Part shown: positions 1 to 8,358 of the stretch, piece by piece
Numbering within the stretch: position 1 is the stretch's first letter
Layout: each line of letters opens with the position of its first letter
From: Defluviitaleaceae bacterium
Lineage (GTDB): Bacteria; Bacillota; Clostridia; Lachnospirales; WQUN01
Direction: 5' to 3'
Assembly (NCBI GenBank): GCA_009781755.1
Contig: WQVD01000023.1
Coordinates: 1-47,032, forward strand
DNA length: 47,032 nucleotides
Program-made: the position numbers and the translations under genes
Notes under the pieces: generated by a model
The model's input: the letters and a program-made list of their open reading frames with translations, nothing else
The model's database searches: none
Told to the model about the DNA's origin: nothing

Positions 1-1
1 A

Positions 2-733
2 ATCAAATCAAATGGAAGCTTATGGGCATGGGGGCGTAATCGTACAGGTATGCTGGGAGACGGTACTACCATTCCAAGATATACCCCTGTACAAATCGGC
101 GATTGCTTGGACTGGATTTATATTTCACCCGGTAGAGATAATACTTTCGGAATAAAAAGTGATGGCAGTTTATGGGCGTGGGGTTCTAATAGACTTGGCC
201 GACTCGGTATCAATGAGCATGCATTGCCATCAAGATATCAAGCATATCCTATTCAAATTGGTGCGGATGCCCGATGGGTTCATGTTTCAACCGGGGGCAG
301 TCATACCATTGCTTTACAAGAAAACGGGAGCTTGTGGGGTTGGGGCGAAAACAGATTTGGACAACTTGGCGATGGTACAACAATAGATCGCTCTGAACCT
401 ACGCAAGTGGGTAGAGGCACAACATGGGTTCATGCTGTAGCTGGTAGTGGGGTGTCATATGCAATATGCATAGATGGTTATCTTTGGGCATGGGGTTGGA
501 ATCACAATGGCGAGTTAGGTATAGGCACCACCGAAAACAGTTCCATACCTGTTCAAATTGGCACAAACTCGAATTGGGTAGATGTCGTAGCGGCATGGCG
601 GCCACTTGCAAAAACGGATTGCGGTGCTATTTGGTCATGGGGGCCGGGTGAAGTGAGAGTGCCGACACAAGGTTCACTTGGCGACGGAACAAGTGAAGAT
701 CATCATGTTCCAATAATAATTATTCCGTCGTAG
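2..733 (+). CDS. RCC1-repeat protein, 3' part only
   Basis: The frame is open from the left edge, so the start lies outside the window; 243 codons are visible before TAG at 731-733. The protein is a run of about five RCC1 blades, each with the pattern SLWAWG-N--G-LGDGT, for example at residues 7-24, 57-70 and 94-113 of the visible part. RCC1 repeats fold into beta-propellers and in clostridia often occur in secreted or surface proteins. No signal peptide or anchor can be judged because the N-terminus is missing. The last blade is degenerate (AIWSWGPGEV) and the protein ends in an Ile-rich tail. A second RCC1 protein, a lipoprotein, lies at 32164-33654. Ligand and role are unknown. Confidence 0.85.
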   Translation: MKSNGSLWAWGRNRTGMLGDGTTIPRYTPVQIGDCLDWIYISPGRDNTFGIKSDGSLWAWGSNRLGRLGINEHALPSRYQAYPIQIGADARWVHVSTGGSHTIALQENGSLWGWGENRFGQLGDGTTIDRSEPTQVGRGTTWVHAVAGSGVSYAICIDGYLWAWGWNHNGELGIGTTENSSIPVQIGTNSNWVDVVAAWRPLAKTDCGAIWSWGPGEVRVPTQGSLGDGTSEDHHVPIIIIPS

Positions 734-878
734 GGCGCGACTCACCTTCTATGTCCATACGGAAAATGATGTTTAAAAAATCCTCGGATAATAACTTTTA
801 AGATAATCATTTTTAACCGAAGAAGAAATGCAACAATTACACCCTATAAACTTTCTTGAAGTATAATTTAGAAGTAAA

Positions 879-992
879 TTAATACTCATAATACTCTTCA
901 GCAAATTCCATATCAGCAATAACCGTTAACGTATTGACTCCATAATTTATATTAAAATCAAAACCCGCGCCGATGTGCGCGGGTTTTAACAT
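879..992 (-). other. 37-codon open frame, possible gene remnant
   Basis: An ATG at 992 opens a 37-codon frame ending in TAA at 879. The product begins MLKPAHIGAG and ends in an acidic, Tyr-rich tail, AEEYYEY. There is no ribosome binding site, and the frame runs through the perfect hairpin at 960-987. It may therefore be the 3' remnant of an older gene that became part of a terminator region, or chance. I do not recognise the protein. Confidence 0.2.
960..987. terminator. Perfect hairpin, likely bidirectional terminator
   Basis: Arms AAAACCCGCGC (960-970) and GCGCGGGTTTT (977-987) pair perfectly over 11 bp around a 6-nt loop. The outer A/T pairs give a T-run on either strand. It could end both the RCC1 transcript from the left and the long ispG operon from the right. 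Confidence 0.65.
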
Positions 993-1014
993 TGGTACGT
1001 ACATAAACCAGTAT

Positions 1015-1115
1015 CGGCGAAGCACAGCGCGGGTCGAGGGGAACGCTTCCCCTCGCGGGTTTGGGCAGCGCCCAAGGTTTTCAATCTTTTGAACTTAATC
1101 TTTTGATCTTAATCT
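1015..1115 (-). repeat. Dispersed 3'-end repeat, copy A (after ispG)
   Basis: Read on the minus strand, the element starts just after the ispG stop. First come three A-rich units of 13-14 nt (AAAGATTAAGATC and variants), then hairpin 1 (TTGGGC-GCT-GCCCAA, loop at about 1064-1066), then hairpin 2 (CGAGGGGAA 1035-1043 with TTCCCCTCG 1047-1055, 3-nt loop). Related copies lie at 30107-30200, 30294-30425, 34940-35003 and 41707-41824, each downstream of a gene and in its sense orientation. Confidence 0.75.
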
Positions 1116-2171
1116 TTATAACTCCCCCACAGCCTCCACCAGCGCCTCCTCCAGCTCCCCAACCGCCAACTTCGCTACGACCTCACCCTTCTTAAACAGC
1201 AGCCCAAACCCCCCACGCCCAAAGGCAATCCCAATATCGGCCGCGCGGGCTTCGCCCGGGCCGTTTACTTCGCAGCCCATGACCGCTATGGTTAGGGGTT
1301 TTTTTATGTGGGCGACGCGAGCTTCTACGGATGCGGCGATGTCGGCTACGCCGGGGGTGGTGCGGCCGCAGGTGGGGCAAGCGATGACCGTGGGGCCGAA
1401 AGGACGCAAGCCCATGGCGGTAAGGATGTCTTGTGCGGCGGGTATTTCTGCGGTGGGGTCACCGGAGAGTGATACGCGGATGGTGTCGCCGATGCCTAGG
1501 GAGAGGAGTGCGCCTAGGCCGGCGGCAGAGCGGATGGCGCCGCGGTGGGGCGTGCCGGCCTCGGTCAGGCCGATGTGCAGGGGGTAGGGAACGCGGGCGG
1601 CAACGCGTTTGTGCGCGTCGATGAGCAATGGCACGGAACTGGCCTTGACCGACACGACGATTTGGTCGAAGCCGTGCTGCTCGAGTTGCGCGATGTTGCG
1701 CAGGGCGGACTCGGCTAGGCCCTCGGCGGTGACGCCGTTGTATTTGGCTAGGAGGTCTTTCTCCAGCGAACCGCCGTTGACGCCTACGCGGATGGGGATT
1801 TGTGCGGCTTTGGCGGCTTCGGCTACGGCACGGATGCGCTCGCCGGGGCCGATGTTGCCGGGGTTGATGCGCAGCTTGTCTGCGCCGTTTTTGATGGATT
1901 CGAGGGCTAAGTGATGGTTGAAATGGATGTCGGCCACGAGGGGGATGTTGATTTGCTGTTTGATGGCGCGGATGGCGGCGGCGGCTTCGGTATCTACGAC
2001 GGCTACGCGCACGATTTCGCATCCGGCAGCTTGCAGGGCGTGAATTTGTGCCACGGTGGCGGCAACATCGCGCGTGTCGGTGTTGGTCATGGACTGCACG
2101 ACAATAGGGTTGCCGCCGCCTACAGGTACGCCGCCGATGTGTACGACGCGGGTATGGGTTCGGGGGGTCAT
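1116..2171 (-). CDS. ispG: 4-hydroxy-3-methylbut-2-enyl diphosphate synthase (IspG/GcpE)
   Basis: This is the penultimate enzyme of the MEP isoprenoid pathway; it reduces ME-cPP to HMBPP with a [4Fe-4S] cluster. The 351-residue length fits the two-domain bacterial form: a TIM barrel from residue 10 to about 250, then the cluster domain. The ligands are visible as CPTC (about C265 and C268), GCEVNGPGE (about C300), and the Glu of that same motif. I chose ATG 2171 because it makes a 4-nt ATGA overlap with the kinase stop; a TTG at 2183 would add four residues. It is the last gene of the pyrH-ispG operon, and dxr of the same pathway lies four genes upstream. A repeat element follows directly. 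Confidence 0.95.
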   Translation of the reverse strand: MTPRTHTRVVHIGGVPVGGGNPIVVQSMTNTDTRDVAATVAQIHALQAAGCEIVRVAVVDTEAAAAIRAIKQQINIPLVADIHFNHHLALESIKNGADKLRINPGNIGPGERIRAVAEAAKAAQIPIRVGVNGGSLEKDLLAKYNGVTAEGLAESALRNIAQLEQHGFDQIVVSVKASSVPLLIDAHKRVAARVPYPLHIGLTEAGTPHRGAIRSAAGLGALLSLGIGDTIRVSLSGDPTAEIPAAQDILTAMGLRPFGPTVIACPTCGRTTPGVADIAASVEARVAHIKKPLTIAVMGCEVNGPGEARAADIGIAFGRGGFGLLFKKGEVVAKLAVGELEEALVEAVGEL

Positions 2172-4357
2172 GTATTCATCCAATCATGCGCCATCCAATG
2201 GCGGATTTTTTTGTATACCTCGCCCATGATTAAGGGTTTGCCGAGGTGGTCGTTCATACCGGCGGCGTGGCAGGCGTCAATGTCTTCTTGGAATATGTTG
2301 GCAGTCAGGGCGATGATGGGGATGGCGGTGTGAACTTCACGTATCTTGCGCGTAGCGGCAAGGCCGTCCATGACGGGCATTTGCAAATCCATGAGGATCA
2401 GGCTGTAGCGATCGGGGTCTTCGGTGAAGAGGCGCACAGTTTGTTCGCCGTTTTCGGCGCAGACGACTTCCGCACCGGAATCTTCTAATAACGTTAGCAT
2501 GATTTCGCGGTTAATTTCGATATCTTCGGCCAGCAGGATGGTGCGTCCGGCGAAGCAATCCGGGGCGAAAGGTTCGATGGTTTCGATGGCGGGTGCGTCT
2601 TCGTCGTTTTTGCTGAGCTCCTTGGCGATGGGGATGTTGAAGAGGAAGGTCGCACCTTTGCCGCGCTTGGTTTCTACAGAAATGTCGCCGCCCATCATGT
2701 CTACAATTTTTTTACTTATGGCCAGCCCCAAACCGGTGCCGCCAATTTTGCGCCCTTCTTCTGCCTGCACAAAGGCGTCAAAGAGGGTGTCTAGCTCGCT
2801 GTCGGGGATGCCGTTGCCCGTGTCGGTTACGATAAATTGGATTTGCGTGGGGGTTAGGCACTTGACATGCAACCACACCATGCCACCGTTGGGCGTAAAT
2901 TTGATAGCGTTGGAAAGCAGGTTGGTGACGACTTGCGCCAAGCGCCGCTCGTCGGCTTCGATCATACGCGGCAGCTTTGTGTCTGTGTCTACCATGAAAT
3001 AAATATCCTTGGCCGCAGCAGTCGCGCTCATGATGCCGGAAATATCGGAAATCATTTGCATCAAATCAAATAAACCGGGCGACAGAATAAATTTGTCTTC
3101 TTCGATTTGCGACATGTCCAAAACTTGGTTGATGAGCCCCAGCAAATGTTCGGAGGCGTTTTCGATTTTTAAGATGTATGCGTCTTTTTTGTGGAGGTCG
3201 GGTGCGCTTTTGGCGAAGTGCGTCATGGACTTGATGGCGTTCATGGGGGTGCGGATTTCGTGCGACATGTGGGAGAGGAAGCTCGATTTTGCGCGGCCGG
3301 CGGCTTGTTCGTGTTCGTATTGCAAGCGCATTTTTTCTTCGTGGCGTGTGTTTTTTTCCATGTTGTGCAGCAGGATATAAATGAACGCCACAACCGCCAC
3401 AAATAGGGTCAATAAAAATAATGCCATGAGTATCATGACGGTATGAAATTCGCGGTATACGGGGTGATGGGTGACTTCAATGGGCACAACGGATAAGAGC
3501 GTCCAATCCATGATGCCCAAGCGCGTGATGACAATGTACGCCGCACCGATGCGCAGGTTGTCGTAGGTTATCAACCTTTCGCCCGCGTTGATGCTGTCTA
3601 GGATAAATTGCCCGCCGGGCATGTCGGTGATGTGCGACAGTTGGCCTTCAACAGAATCCAAATCATCGCCGGGGTGAAAGAGAACCACGCCGCAATCGGT
3701 CAACAATATCAATTTGCCGTCACCCATGACGGGGTGGTTTTCCAATGCGTCCAACATGAAATCCAACGCCAACGACAAACCCACGGCCGCTCCCACATCC
3801 AACAAATCGGGTAGCCAAATACTCATGGATGCGGTTATGTAATAAGTCTCCGCCGACAAATACGGCTCGGTGGTGACGAGTTGCCCAGCCCCTGCACTGC
3901 GCGCGTTTACAAACCACGGGCGCTCTACAGTTGACCAACCCGGCTCGTTGGGGAGCCAGCCCAACCCGTCGGAGGGGAGGGCATCATCGTGCCCCCACCA
4001 TGAGCCATTAATCAACGTGCCATCCGCGAATCCGATGAACACGCTCTCGATAAAATCGTATTCAAGGGTGATGCGGTGGGCAATTTCCGCAAAGTTTTTC
4101 GCATCGGGCAGGGCTTGTAATGTCACTGCCAGCGTGCGTGTGGTGTGTGCAGCGGTGTCAAACCATGCGTTAATGTCTTGCGCGTATAGCGATTGGTTTA
4201 ATTCCATGGCATTAATAATTTGGTTGTACAGGGTGTTGCGCACGAATCGTCCGTTTAATGTATACAACGCAAATAGCGCCACTGCCATTAAAACAACGAC
4301 GCCCAAAATAAGTTTGATTAAAAAACGGGTGCGAGATTTGCCGCTGGTTTTAATCAT
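2168..4357 (-). CDS. Membrane hybrid sensor histidine kinase with C-terminal receiver
   Basis: The 729-residue protein has TM1 at about 12-34, an extracytoplasmic sensor region of about 270 residues (probably Cache-like: WFVNARSAG, then DGKLILLTD), and TM2 at about 306-331. A HisKA domain follows with phospho-acceptor H366 in SHMSHEIRTPMN, then HATPase_c (N-box NLLSNAIKF, DTGNGIPD, GTGLGLA) and a receiver domain at about 605-720 with D657 in LILMDLQMP and K707. There is no HPt or output domain, so it must signal to partners encoded elsewhere. ATG 4357 has GAGGGAG just upstream, next to the rseP stop. Lying between rseP and ispG, it interrupts an otherwise ordinary housekeeping operon. The ligand is unknown. 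Confidence 0.92.
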   Translation of the reverse strand: MIKTSGKSRTRFLIKLILGVVVLMAVALFALYTLNGRFVRNTLYNQIINAMELNQSLYAQDINAWFDTAAHTTRTLAVTLQALPDAKNFAEIAHRITLEYDFIESVFIGFADGTLINGSWWGHDDALPSDGLGWLPNEPGWSTVERPWFVNARSAGAGQLVTTEPYLSAETYYITASMSIWLPDLLDVGAAVGLSLALDFMLDALENHPVMGDGKLILLTDCGVVLFHPGDDLDSVEGQLSHITDMPGGQFILDSINAGERLITYDNLRIGAAYIVITRLGIMDWTLLSVVPIEVTHHPVYREFHTVMILMALFLLTLFVAVVAFIYILLHNMEKNTRHEEKMRLQYEHEQAAGRAKSSFLSHMSHEIRTPMNAIKSMTHFAKSAPDLHKKDAYILKIENASEHLLGLINQVLDMSQIEEDKFILSPGLFDLMQMISDISGIMSATAAAKDIYFMVDTDTKLPRMIEADERRLAQVVTNLLSNAIKFTPNGGMVWLHVKCLTPTQIQFIVTDTGNGIPDSELDTLFDAFVQAEEGRKIGGTGLGLAISKKIVDMMGGDISVETKRGKGATFLFNIPIAKELSKNDEDAPAIETIEPFAPDCFAGRTILLAEDIEINREIMLTLLEDSGAEVVCAENGEQTVRLFTEDPDRYSLILMDLQMPVMDGLAATRKIREVHTAIPIIALTANIFQEDIDACHAAGMNDHLGKPLIMGEVYKKIRHWMAHDWMNT

Positions 4358-4374
4358 TGGTACGACTCCCTCGA

Positions 4375-5592
4375 CTAGGGATTGTATTCTATATATTCCG
4401 GCAAGCGGGTTTGATATTCCATGCGGGGCGCGGCGGCCTCTTCGTTGGAGGGAAGCAGCCGGACAATATCGCGCCATGCAATCACAATCGCCAGCGTGAT
4501 AATCAATATAAAGCCGATCAAATGCACCATGCCCTCGCGTTCAGGGGGGACAGGCTTGCGGCGTATGCCTTCGATAAGGAGGAATACCAGCCGTGCGCCG
4601 TCCATCGCCGGAATGGGTAGCAAGTTAAATAAACCCAGCGCCGTACTCAACAACGCGGTAAAGAACAACATTGTTAAAATGGTTTGTATCACGCCGTGTT
4701 CTGTGATGACATGTTGGTACAGGCCGGTTAATTCGCCCGCCATGCCGATGGGACCCATGATGTTTGCGCCGTCGGGTATGTTTTGGTTATTTAACCGCCG
4801 TGCCAAAATGGTGAACGGCAAGCGGATATTAAACAACATCATTTCTGCCGCTGTGGTGGCGGTACCCCACACCGATACGCGGTTAAAACCTTCGGGCACT
4901 GGCCGCATGAAGTTCCAGCCTTCAGCCGTGCGTTGCAACAAGCCTACGCGCCCACCGGGGTAAATACCCATGCGCCAAATACCATCGCTGCCGTATACAG
5001 GGGTCAACGCCACATGGTGCCGCTGTCCGTCGCGCCGGAAGCGAACATCCAATTCTTCCCCGCCCGAAAATTCCAACTGCAGCAAGAAATTTTCGTACAG
5101 CGTAACACGCGTACCGTTGATGTGGGTAATGTGGTCGCCCGTTTGCAAGCCCGCTTGTTGCGCGGGGGAGCCGTCCACCACGCCGCGGATTTCTGCCACG
5201 CGGTACCCTTCCAACGCCGTAAGCGAGAAAAATACAATGAACGCCAAAATAAAATTCATGATTGAGCCGCCCGCCATCACCAGCATGCGTTGCGGGATGG
5301 TTTTGTTATTGAGCGAGCGGTCGTCGCTGGGGTCATTTTCGTCGTCTTGGCCGCGCATCTTGCAAAACCCGCCAATGGGGAACATCCGTAACGAGTAGAG
5401 CGTTTGTGCTTCATCGCCGCCCACGCTTTCCCATTTACCACGGAAGCTAAGCAGTAACGGCCCCATCCCCAGCGCGAATTCCTCGACAAAAACACCCGCT
5501 CGCTTGGCACCCAAGTAATGCCCCAATTCATGCACAAATACGACAATGCCCAAAATCAATAAAAATATTAAAATGGGAATAATAGTTGACAT
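4375..5592 (-). CDS. rseP: Site-2 (RIP) metalloprotease RseP/RasP
   Basis: This membrane zinc protease of 405 residues cuts transmembrane substrates such as anti-sigma factors or leftover signal peptides. The first membrane segment carries the zinc site HELGH at about residues 20-24. A PDZ domain occupies about 125-210 (SPAQQAGLQTGDHI), and the third zinc ligand lies in NLLPIPAMDGARLVF near residue 350. ATG 5592 overlaps the dxr stop by one base (TAATG) and has GAGGAG upstream, which rules out the longer frame. The family often sits between dxr and ispG, as here, except for the inserted kinase gene. An ECF sigma/anti-sigma pair at 37.9-39.8 kb is a conceivable target, but nothing shows this. 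Confidence 0.95.
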   Translation of the reverse strand: MSTIIPILIFLLILGIVVFVHELGHYLGAKRAGVFVEEFALGMGPLLLSFRGKWESVGGDEAQTLYSLRMFPIGGFCKMRGQDDENDPSDDRSLNNKTIPQRMLVMAGGSIMNFILAFIVFFSLTALEGYRVAEIRGVVDGSPAQQAGLQTGDHITHINGTRVTLYENFLLQLEFSGGEELDVRFRRDGQRHHVALTPVYGSDGIWRMGIYPGGRVGLLQRTAEGWNFMRPVPEGFNRVSVWGTATTAAEMMLFNIRLPFTILARRLNNQNIPDGANIMGPIGMAGELTGLYQHVITEHGVIQTILTMLFFTALLSTALGLFNLLPIPAMDGARLVFLLIEGIRRKPVPPEREGMVHLIGFILIITLAIVIAWRDIVRLLPSNEEAAAPRMEYQTRLPEYIEYNP

Positions 5593-6794
5593 TATTTTAC
5601 TCCTCGTGTGACAAACTCGTGCGTCCATTGCTCCGCTTGTGCCACATCATCCAACGTGCGCAGCGGAGTAACAGTATATTCATGCAACGCTTGGCTTATT
5701 ATCGCCGAAATATCATAGAATTTAATCCTACCGCCCAAGTATTGGTGTACTGCCCATTCGTTGGCCGCGTTCATGACGGTGGGGGCAGTACCCCCCATGG
5801 TGAAGGCATGCATGGCCAAAGCAAGGCAGGGGAAGCGTTCCGTATCCGGGGTTTCGAACGTGAGCGTGCCCATTTTGATGAAATCTAGGCGGGGAAAGTC
5901 GGTTGCCACCCGTGATGGAGCCGTCAACGCGTACAAAATAGGTAAGCGCATATCCGGCAAACCCATCTGCGCCATGACCGAGCCGTCGGTAAATTGCACG
6001 GCGGAATGGATGATGCTTTGTGGGTGTACAACGACTTCGACTTGTTCGGGTTGTAAATCGAATAGATGTAACGCTTCAATATATTCCAAGCCCTTATTCA
6101 TGAGCGTGGCGGAATCGATGGTGATTTTTGCCCCCATATCCCAATTGGGGTGTTTAAGTGCGCCTTGGGCGGTGGCGTTTGCAATTTTTTCGCGCGGCCA
6201 AGTGCGGAAGGGGCCACCCGATGCGGTTAGGATGATTTTCTCAACGGGGTTGCGTGGTGCGCCACGTTTGCCGTCGTTGCCTGTCAAGCATTGCCATATG
6301 GCGGAATGCTCGCTGTCGATGGGGGTGATGCGGACGTTATGTTCACGCGCGGCGGCTTTGAGCAATGCGCCTGCGGTTACGAGGCTTTCCTTGTTGGCCA
6401 AAGCAACGTGCTTGCCGGCGCGGATAGCGGCCAGGGTGGGGGATAAACCCGCGCGGCCGGTTAGGGCGTTGATGACGATGGAGGCGTCGGTTTGTGCGGC
6501 CAAAGCGGTGAGGCTGGCATCGCCCGATAAGATTTGGGTTTTTTTGTGTGCGGGGTGTATTTTTTTCAACAGCGCAAATAATTTCATCGCCGTTGCATCA
6601 TCCGGCACCCACACCGCTTCGGGTGCGAACTCGCGTACTTGCTGTGCCAGCAATTCCACATTGCCGAACGCCGTCAATGCCCGCACGGGTACGTCGGGCA
6701 AACAATTGCGCATCACATCCAACGTTTGCGTGCCGATCGAACCCGTCGAACCTAGCACCGCTACGCCATTAGCGCTGTCTAAAACCACGGCCAC
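5592..6794 (-). CDS. dxr: 1-deoxy-D-xylulose 5-phosphate reductoisomerase
   Basis: First committed step of the MEP pathway: DXP to MEP with NADPH and a divalent metal. The N-terminal NADPH motif VLGSTGSIGTQTLDV is clear. The catalytic region contains ALANKESLVTAG, DSEHSAIWQCL, TASGGPFR, PNWDMGAKITIDSATLMNKGLE and VHPQSIIHS, all characteristic of the family. At 400 residues it has normal length. The start at GTG 6794 is the most upstream option and overlaps the cdsA stop by 16 nt; a GTG two codons later is nearly equal, and neither has a strong ribosome binding site. It lies between cdsA and rseP in the operon. Confidence 0.95.
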   Translation of the reverse strand: MAVVLDSANGVAVLGSTGSIGTQTLDVMRNCLPDVPVRALTAFGNVELLAQQVREFAPEAVWVPDDATAMKLFALLKKIHPAHKKTQILSGDASLTALAAQTDASIVINALTGRAGLSPTLAAIRAGKHVALANKESLVTAGALLKAAAREHNVRITPIDSEHSAIWQCLTGNDGKRGAPRNPVEKIILTASGGPFRTWPREKIANATAQGALKHPNWDMGAKITIDSATLMNKGLEYIEALHLFDLQPEQVEVVVHPQSIIHSAVQFTDGSVMAQMGLPDMRLPILYALTAPSRVATDFPRLDFIKMGTLTFETPDTERFPCLALAMHAFTMGGTAPTVMNAANEWAVHQYLGGRIKFYDISAIISQALHEYTVTPLRTLDDVAQAEQWTHEFVTRGVK

Positions 6795-7621
6795 ACTGGC
6801 ACGCGTATTAGCAGCGTAATCGCCAAATATACAATGGGTGCCACTATAATAAGCGAATCCGCCCGGTCCAGCATGCCCCCATGCCCGGGGAATACATTGC
6901 CGAAGTCTTTAATCTGCGTATGCCGCTTGACGGCGCTGGCCGCCATGTCTCCAATAATCGAAAATATCGCACCAATAAACGAAATCACCGCTGCGTTCAA
7001 CGGGAAATAGTTGCCCACATCCGCGTCCATCACATGCACTACAAACAAGCCGAACAACAAGCCCACTAACGTCGCACCAACGATGCCGCCGATGATGCCT
7101 TCCCATGACTTGGACGGGCTGGGCGTACCCGTCATTTTGCGTTTGCCCATCGTCATGCCTGTAATATACGCGAACGTATCGCACCCAAACGAACTGGTGA
7201 AAATTAACCATACATAAAACGCGCCCAACGAATCATGCTCGCGCACCAACACGATAAACGATAATAAAAACGGCACATACAAGAAGCCGTATACCGTCGT
7301 AACCGCATCTTCCAACGGCAACTTTTTAAAGAAAATGACCAAACATGCCTGTACGCCAATAACAAATAACGTCAAGCTAATCAGCAGCCAATATCCCGGC
7401 CCGAAAAAATAAATCGCGGCGTAATACGCGCCCGTAGCCGCGTATCCCACCATATGTATAGGTTTGTCCGTTTTAGCAAAAGCGCGGTATAACTCCCGCA
7501 GCGCCACCACGGACGCCACCGCGCACAACAAAACCAAAACGAGCCCACCCAAGTATACAATTGCAATCACCAAGGGCAGGCCGATAACGGTCGTGAATAT
7601 TCGCTTTACTATGCTGTTCAT
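6779..7621 (-). CDS. cdsA: Phosphatidate cytidylyltransferase
   Basis: The 280-residue polytopic membrane enzyme makes CDP-diacylglycerol from phosphatidate and CTP, the branch point for phospholipid head groups. About eight hydrophobic segments are seen. The C-terminal family signature is present (SIIGDMAASAVKRHTQIKDF followed by PGHGGMLDRADS), including the metal-binding Asp residues. ATG 7621 overlaps the uppS stop as ATGA, so the longer frame from 7657 inside uppS is unlikely. uppS-cdsA-dxr-rseP is a common order in Firmicutes. Confidence 0.94.
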   Translation of the reverse strand: MNSIVKRIFTTVIGLPLVIAIVYLGGLVLVLLCAVASVVALRELYRAFAKTDKPIHMVGYAATGAYYAAIYFFGPGYWLLISLTLFVIGVQACLVIFFKKLPLEDAVTTVYGFLYVPFLLSFIVLVREHDSLGAFYVWLIFTSSFGCDTFAYITGMTMGKRKMTGTPSPSKSWEGIIGGIVGATLVGLLFGLFVVHVMDADVGNYFPLNAAVISFIGAIFSIIGDMAASAVKRHTQIKDFGNVFPGHGGMLDRADSLIIVAPIVYLAITLLIRVPVWPWF

Positions 7622-8358
7622 CGCCCGCCGAACCGCCTTTGCCGCCCGCCGAACCAATCCAACGCGGCGTGCAATTCTTTTTTATCGAAATCCGGCCACA
7701 ATGTGTCCGTAAAGAACATTTCTGAATAGGCGCATTGCCATAACAAGAAATTGCTGACGCGCTTCTCCCCGCCGGTGCGGATGAGCAAGTCGGGATGCGG
7801 GGTGGGGAAGGAATCAAGCTTGCGCGTCAGGGCTTCTTCGTCAATTTTGTCGGGGGTGAGCAAGCCGTTGGCTGTGTCGGCAGCCAAGGCGCGTGCGGCG
7901 CGTACCAACTCGTCGCGTCCGCCGTAGTTGATGGCGAGGGTTACGTGCAAACCGGTTTTGTTGCGCGTGATGGTCTTGAGCGTTTCGATTTTTTGTTGCA
8001 ATTCCGGCTCGAAGCGCGAGGCGTCGCCGATGAAGTCCAAGCGCATGTCGTTTTTTTTGCTGTCGTCGATGTACTGTTGGAAATATTCGTGCATGAGTTT
8101 AATTAACCCGGCGATTTCTTTTTCCGGACGCGCCCAATTCTCGGTGGACAGGGCGTACACGGTTAAGTACTTGACGCCCAGCGTTTCGATATACTCGGAA
8201 AGTTTGCGCAGGTTTTGGGCCCCCGCACGATGCCCCGCACTGTGGGGCATAAAACGTTTGGAGGCCCAGCGCCCGTTGCCGTCCATGACGATGGCGATAT
8301 GTGACGGAATTCCACTGCCCTTTTCGGGGGTGGAATTCCGCGTCAGTACATTCGTCAT
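7618..8358 (-). CDS. uppS: Undecaprenyl diphosphate synthase (cis-prenyltransferase)
   Basis: It condenses isopentenyl-PP onto farnesyl-PP to give the C55 lipid carrier for peptidoglycan and other wall polymers. The 246-residue protein shows the cis-prenyltransferase motifs in order: HIAIVMDGNGRWA near residue 20 with the catalytic Asp, GHRAGAQ, LTVYALSTENWARP, LAINYGGRDE, and DLLIRTGGEKRVSNFLLWQCAYSE near the C-terminus. The start overlaps the frr stop as ATGA. Its substrates depend on the MEP genes of the same operon. Confidence 0.96.
   Translation of the reverse strand: MTNVLTRNSTPEKGSGIPSHIAIVMDGNGRWASKRFMPHSAGHRAGAQNLRKLSEYIETLGVKYLTVYALSTENWARPEKEIAGLIKLMHEYFQQYIDDSKKNDMRLDFIGDASRFEPELQQKIETLKTITRNKTGLHVTLAINYGGRDELVRAARALAADTANGLLTPDKIDEEALTRKLDSFPTPHPDLLIRTGGEKRVSNFLLWQCAYSEMFFTDTLWPDFDKKELHAALDWFGGRQRRFGGR

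Larger units (their letters stand above)
734..1115. other. Intergenic spacer with remnants and repeat
   Basis: This 382-base stretch has no convincing gene. The part from 760 to 950 is AT-rich and unlike its neighbours. It holds the hairpin at 960-987, a 37-codon minus-strand reading frame (879-992) that may be a gene remnant, and the dispersed 3'-end repeat that starts just after the ispG stop codon. Confidence 0.6.

Noticed and set aside
1192..2022. Long Arg/Pro-rich open frames antisense or out of frame with ispG
   Set aside because: They are shadows of a GC-rich coding gene with biased third positions; composition is extreme, and ispG is unambiguous.
3870..6819. Plus-strand open frames of 200-350 codons opposite the kinase, rseP and dxr genes
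   Set aside because: They run antisense to clear conserved genes, and have no ribosome binding sites or recognisable motifs.
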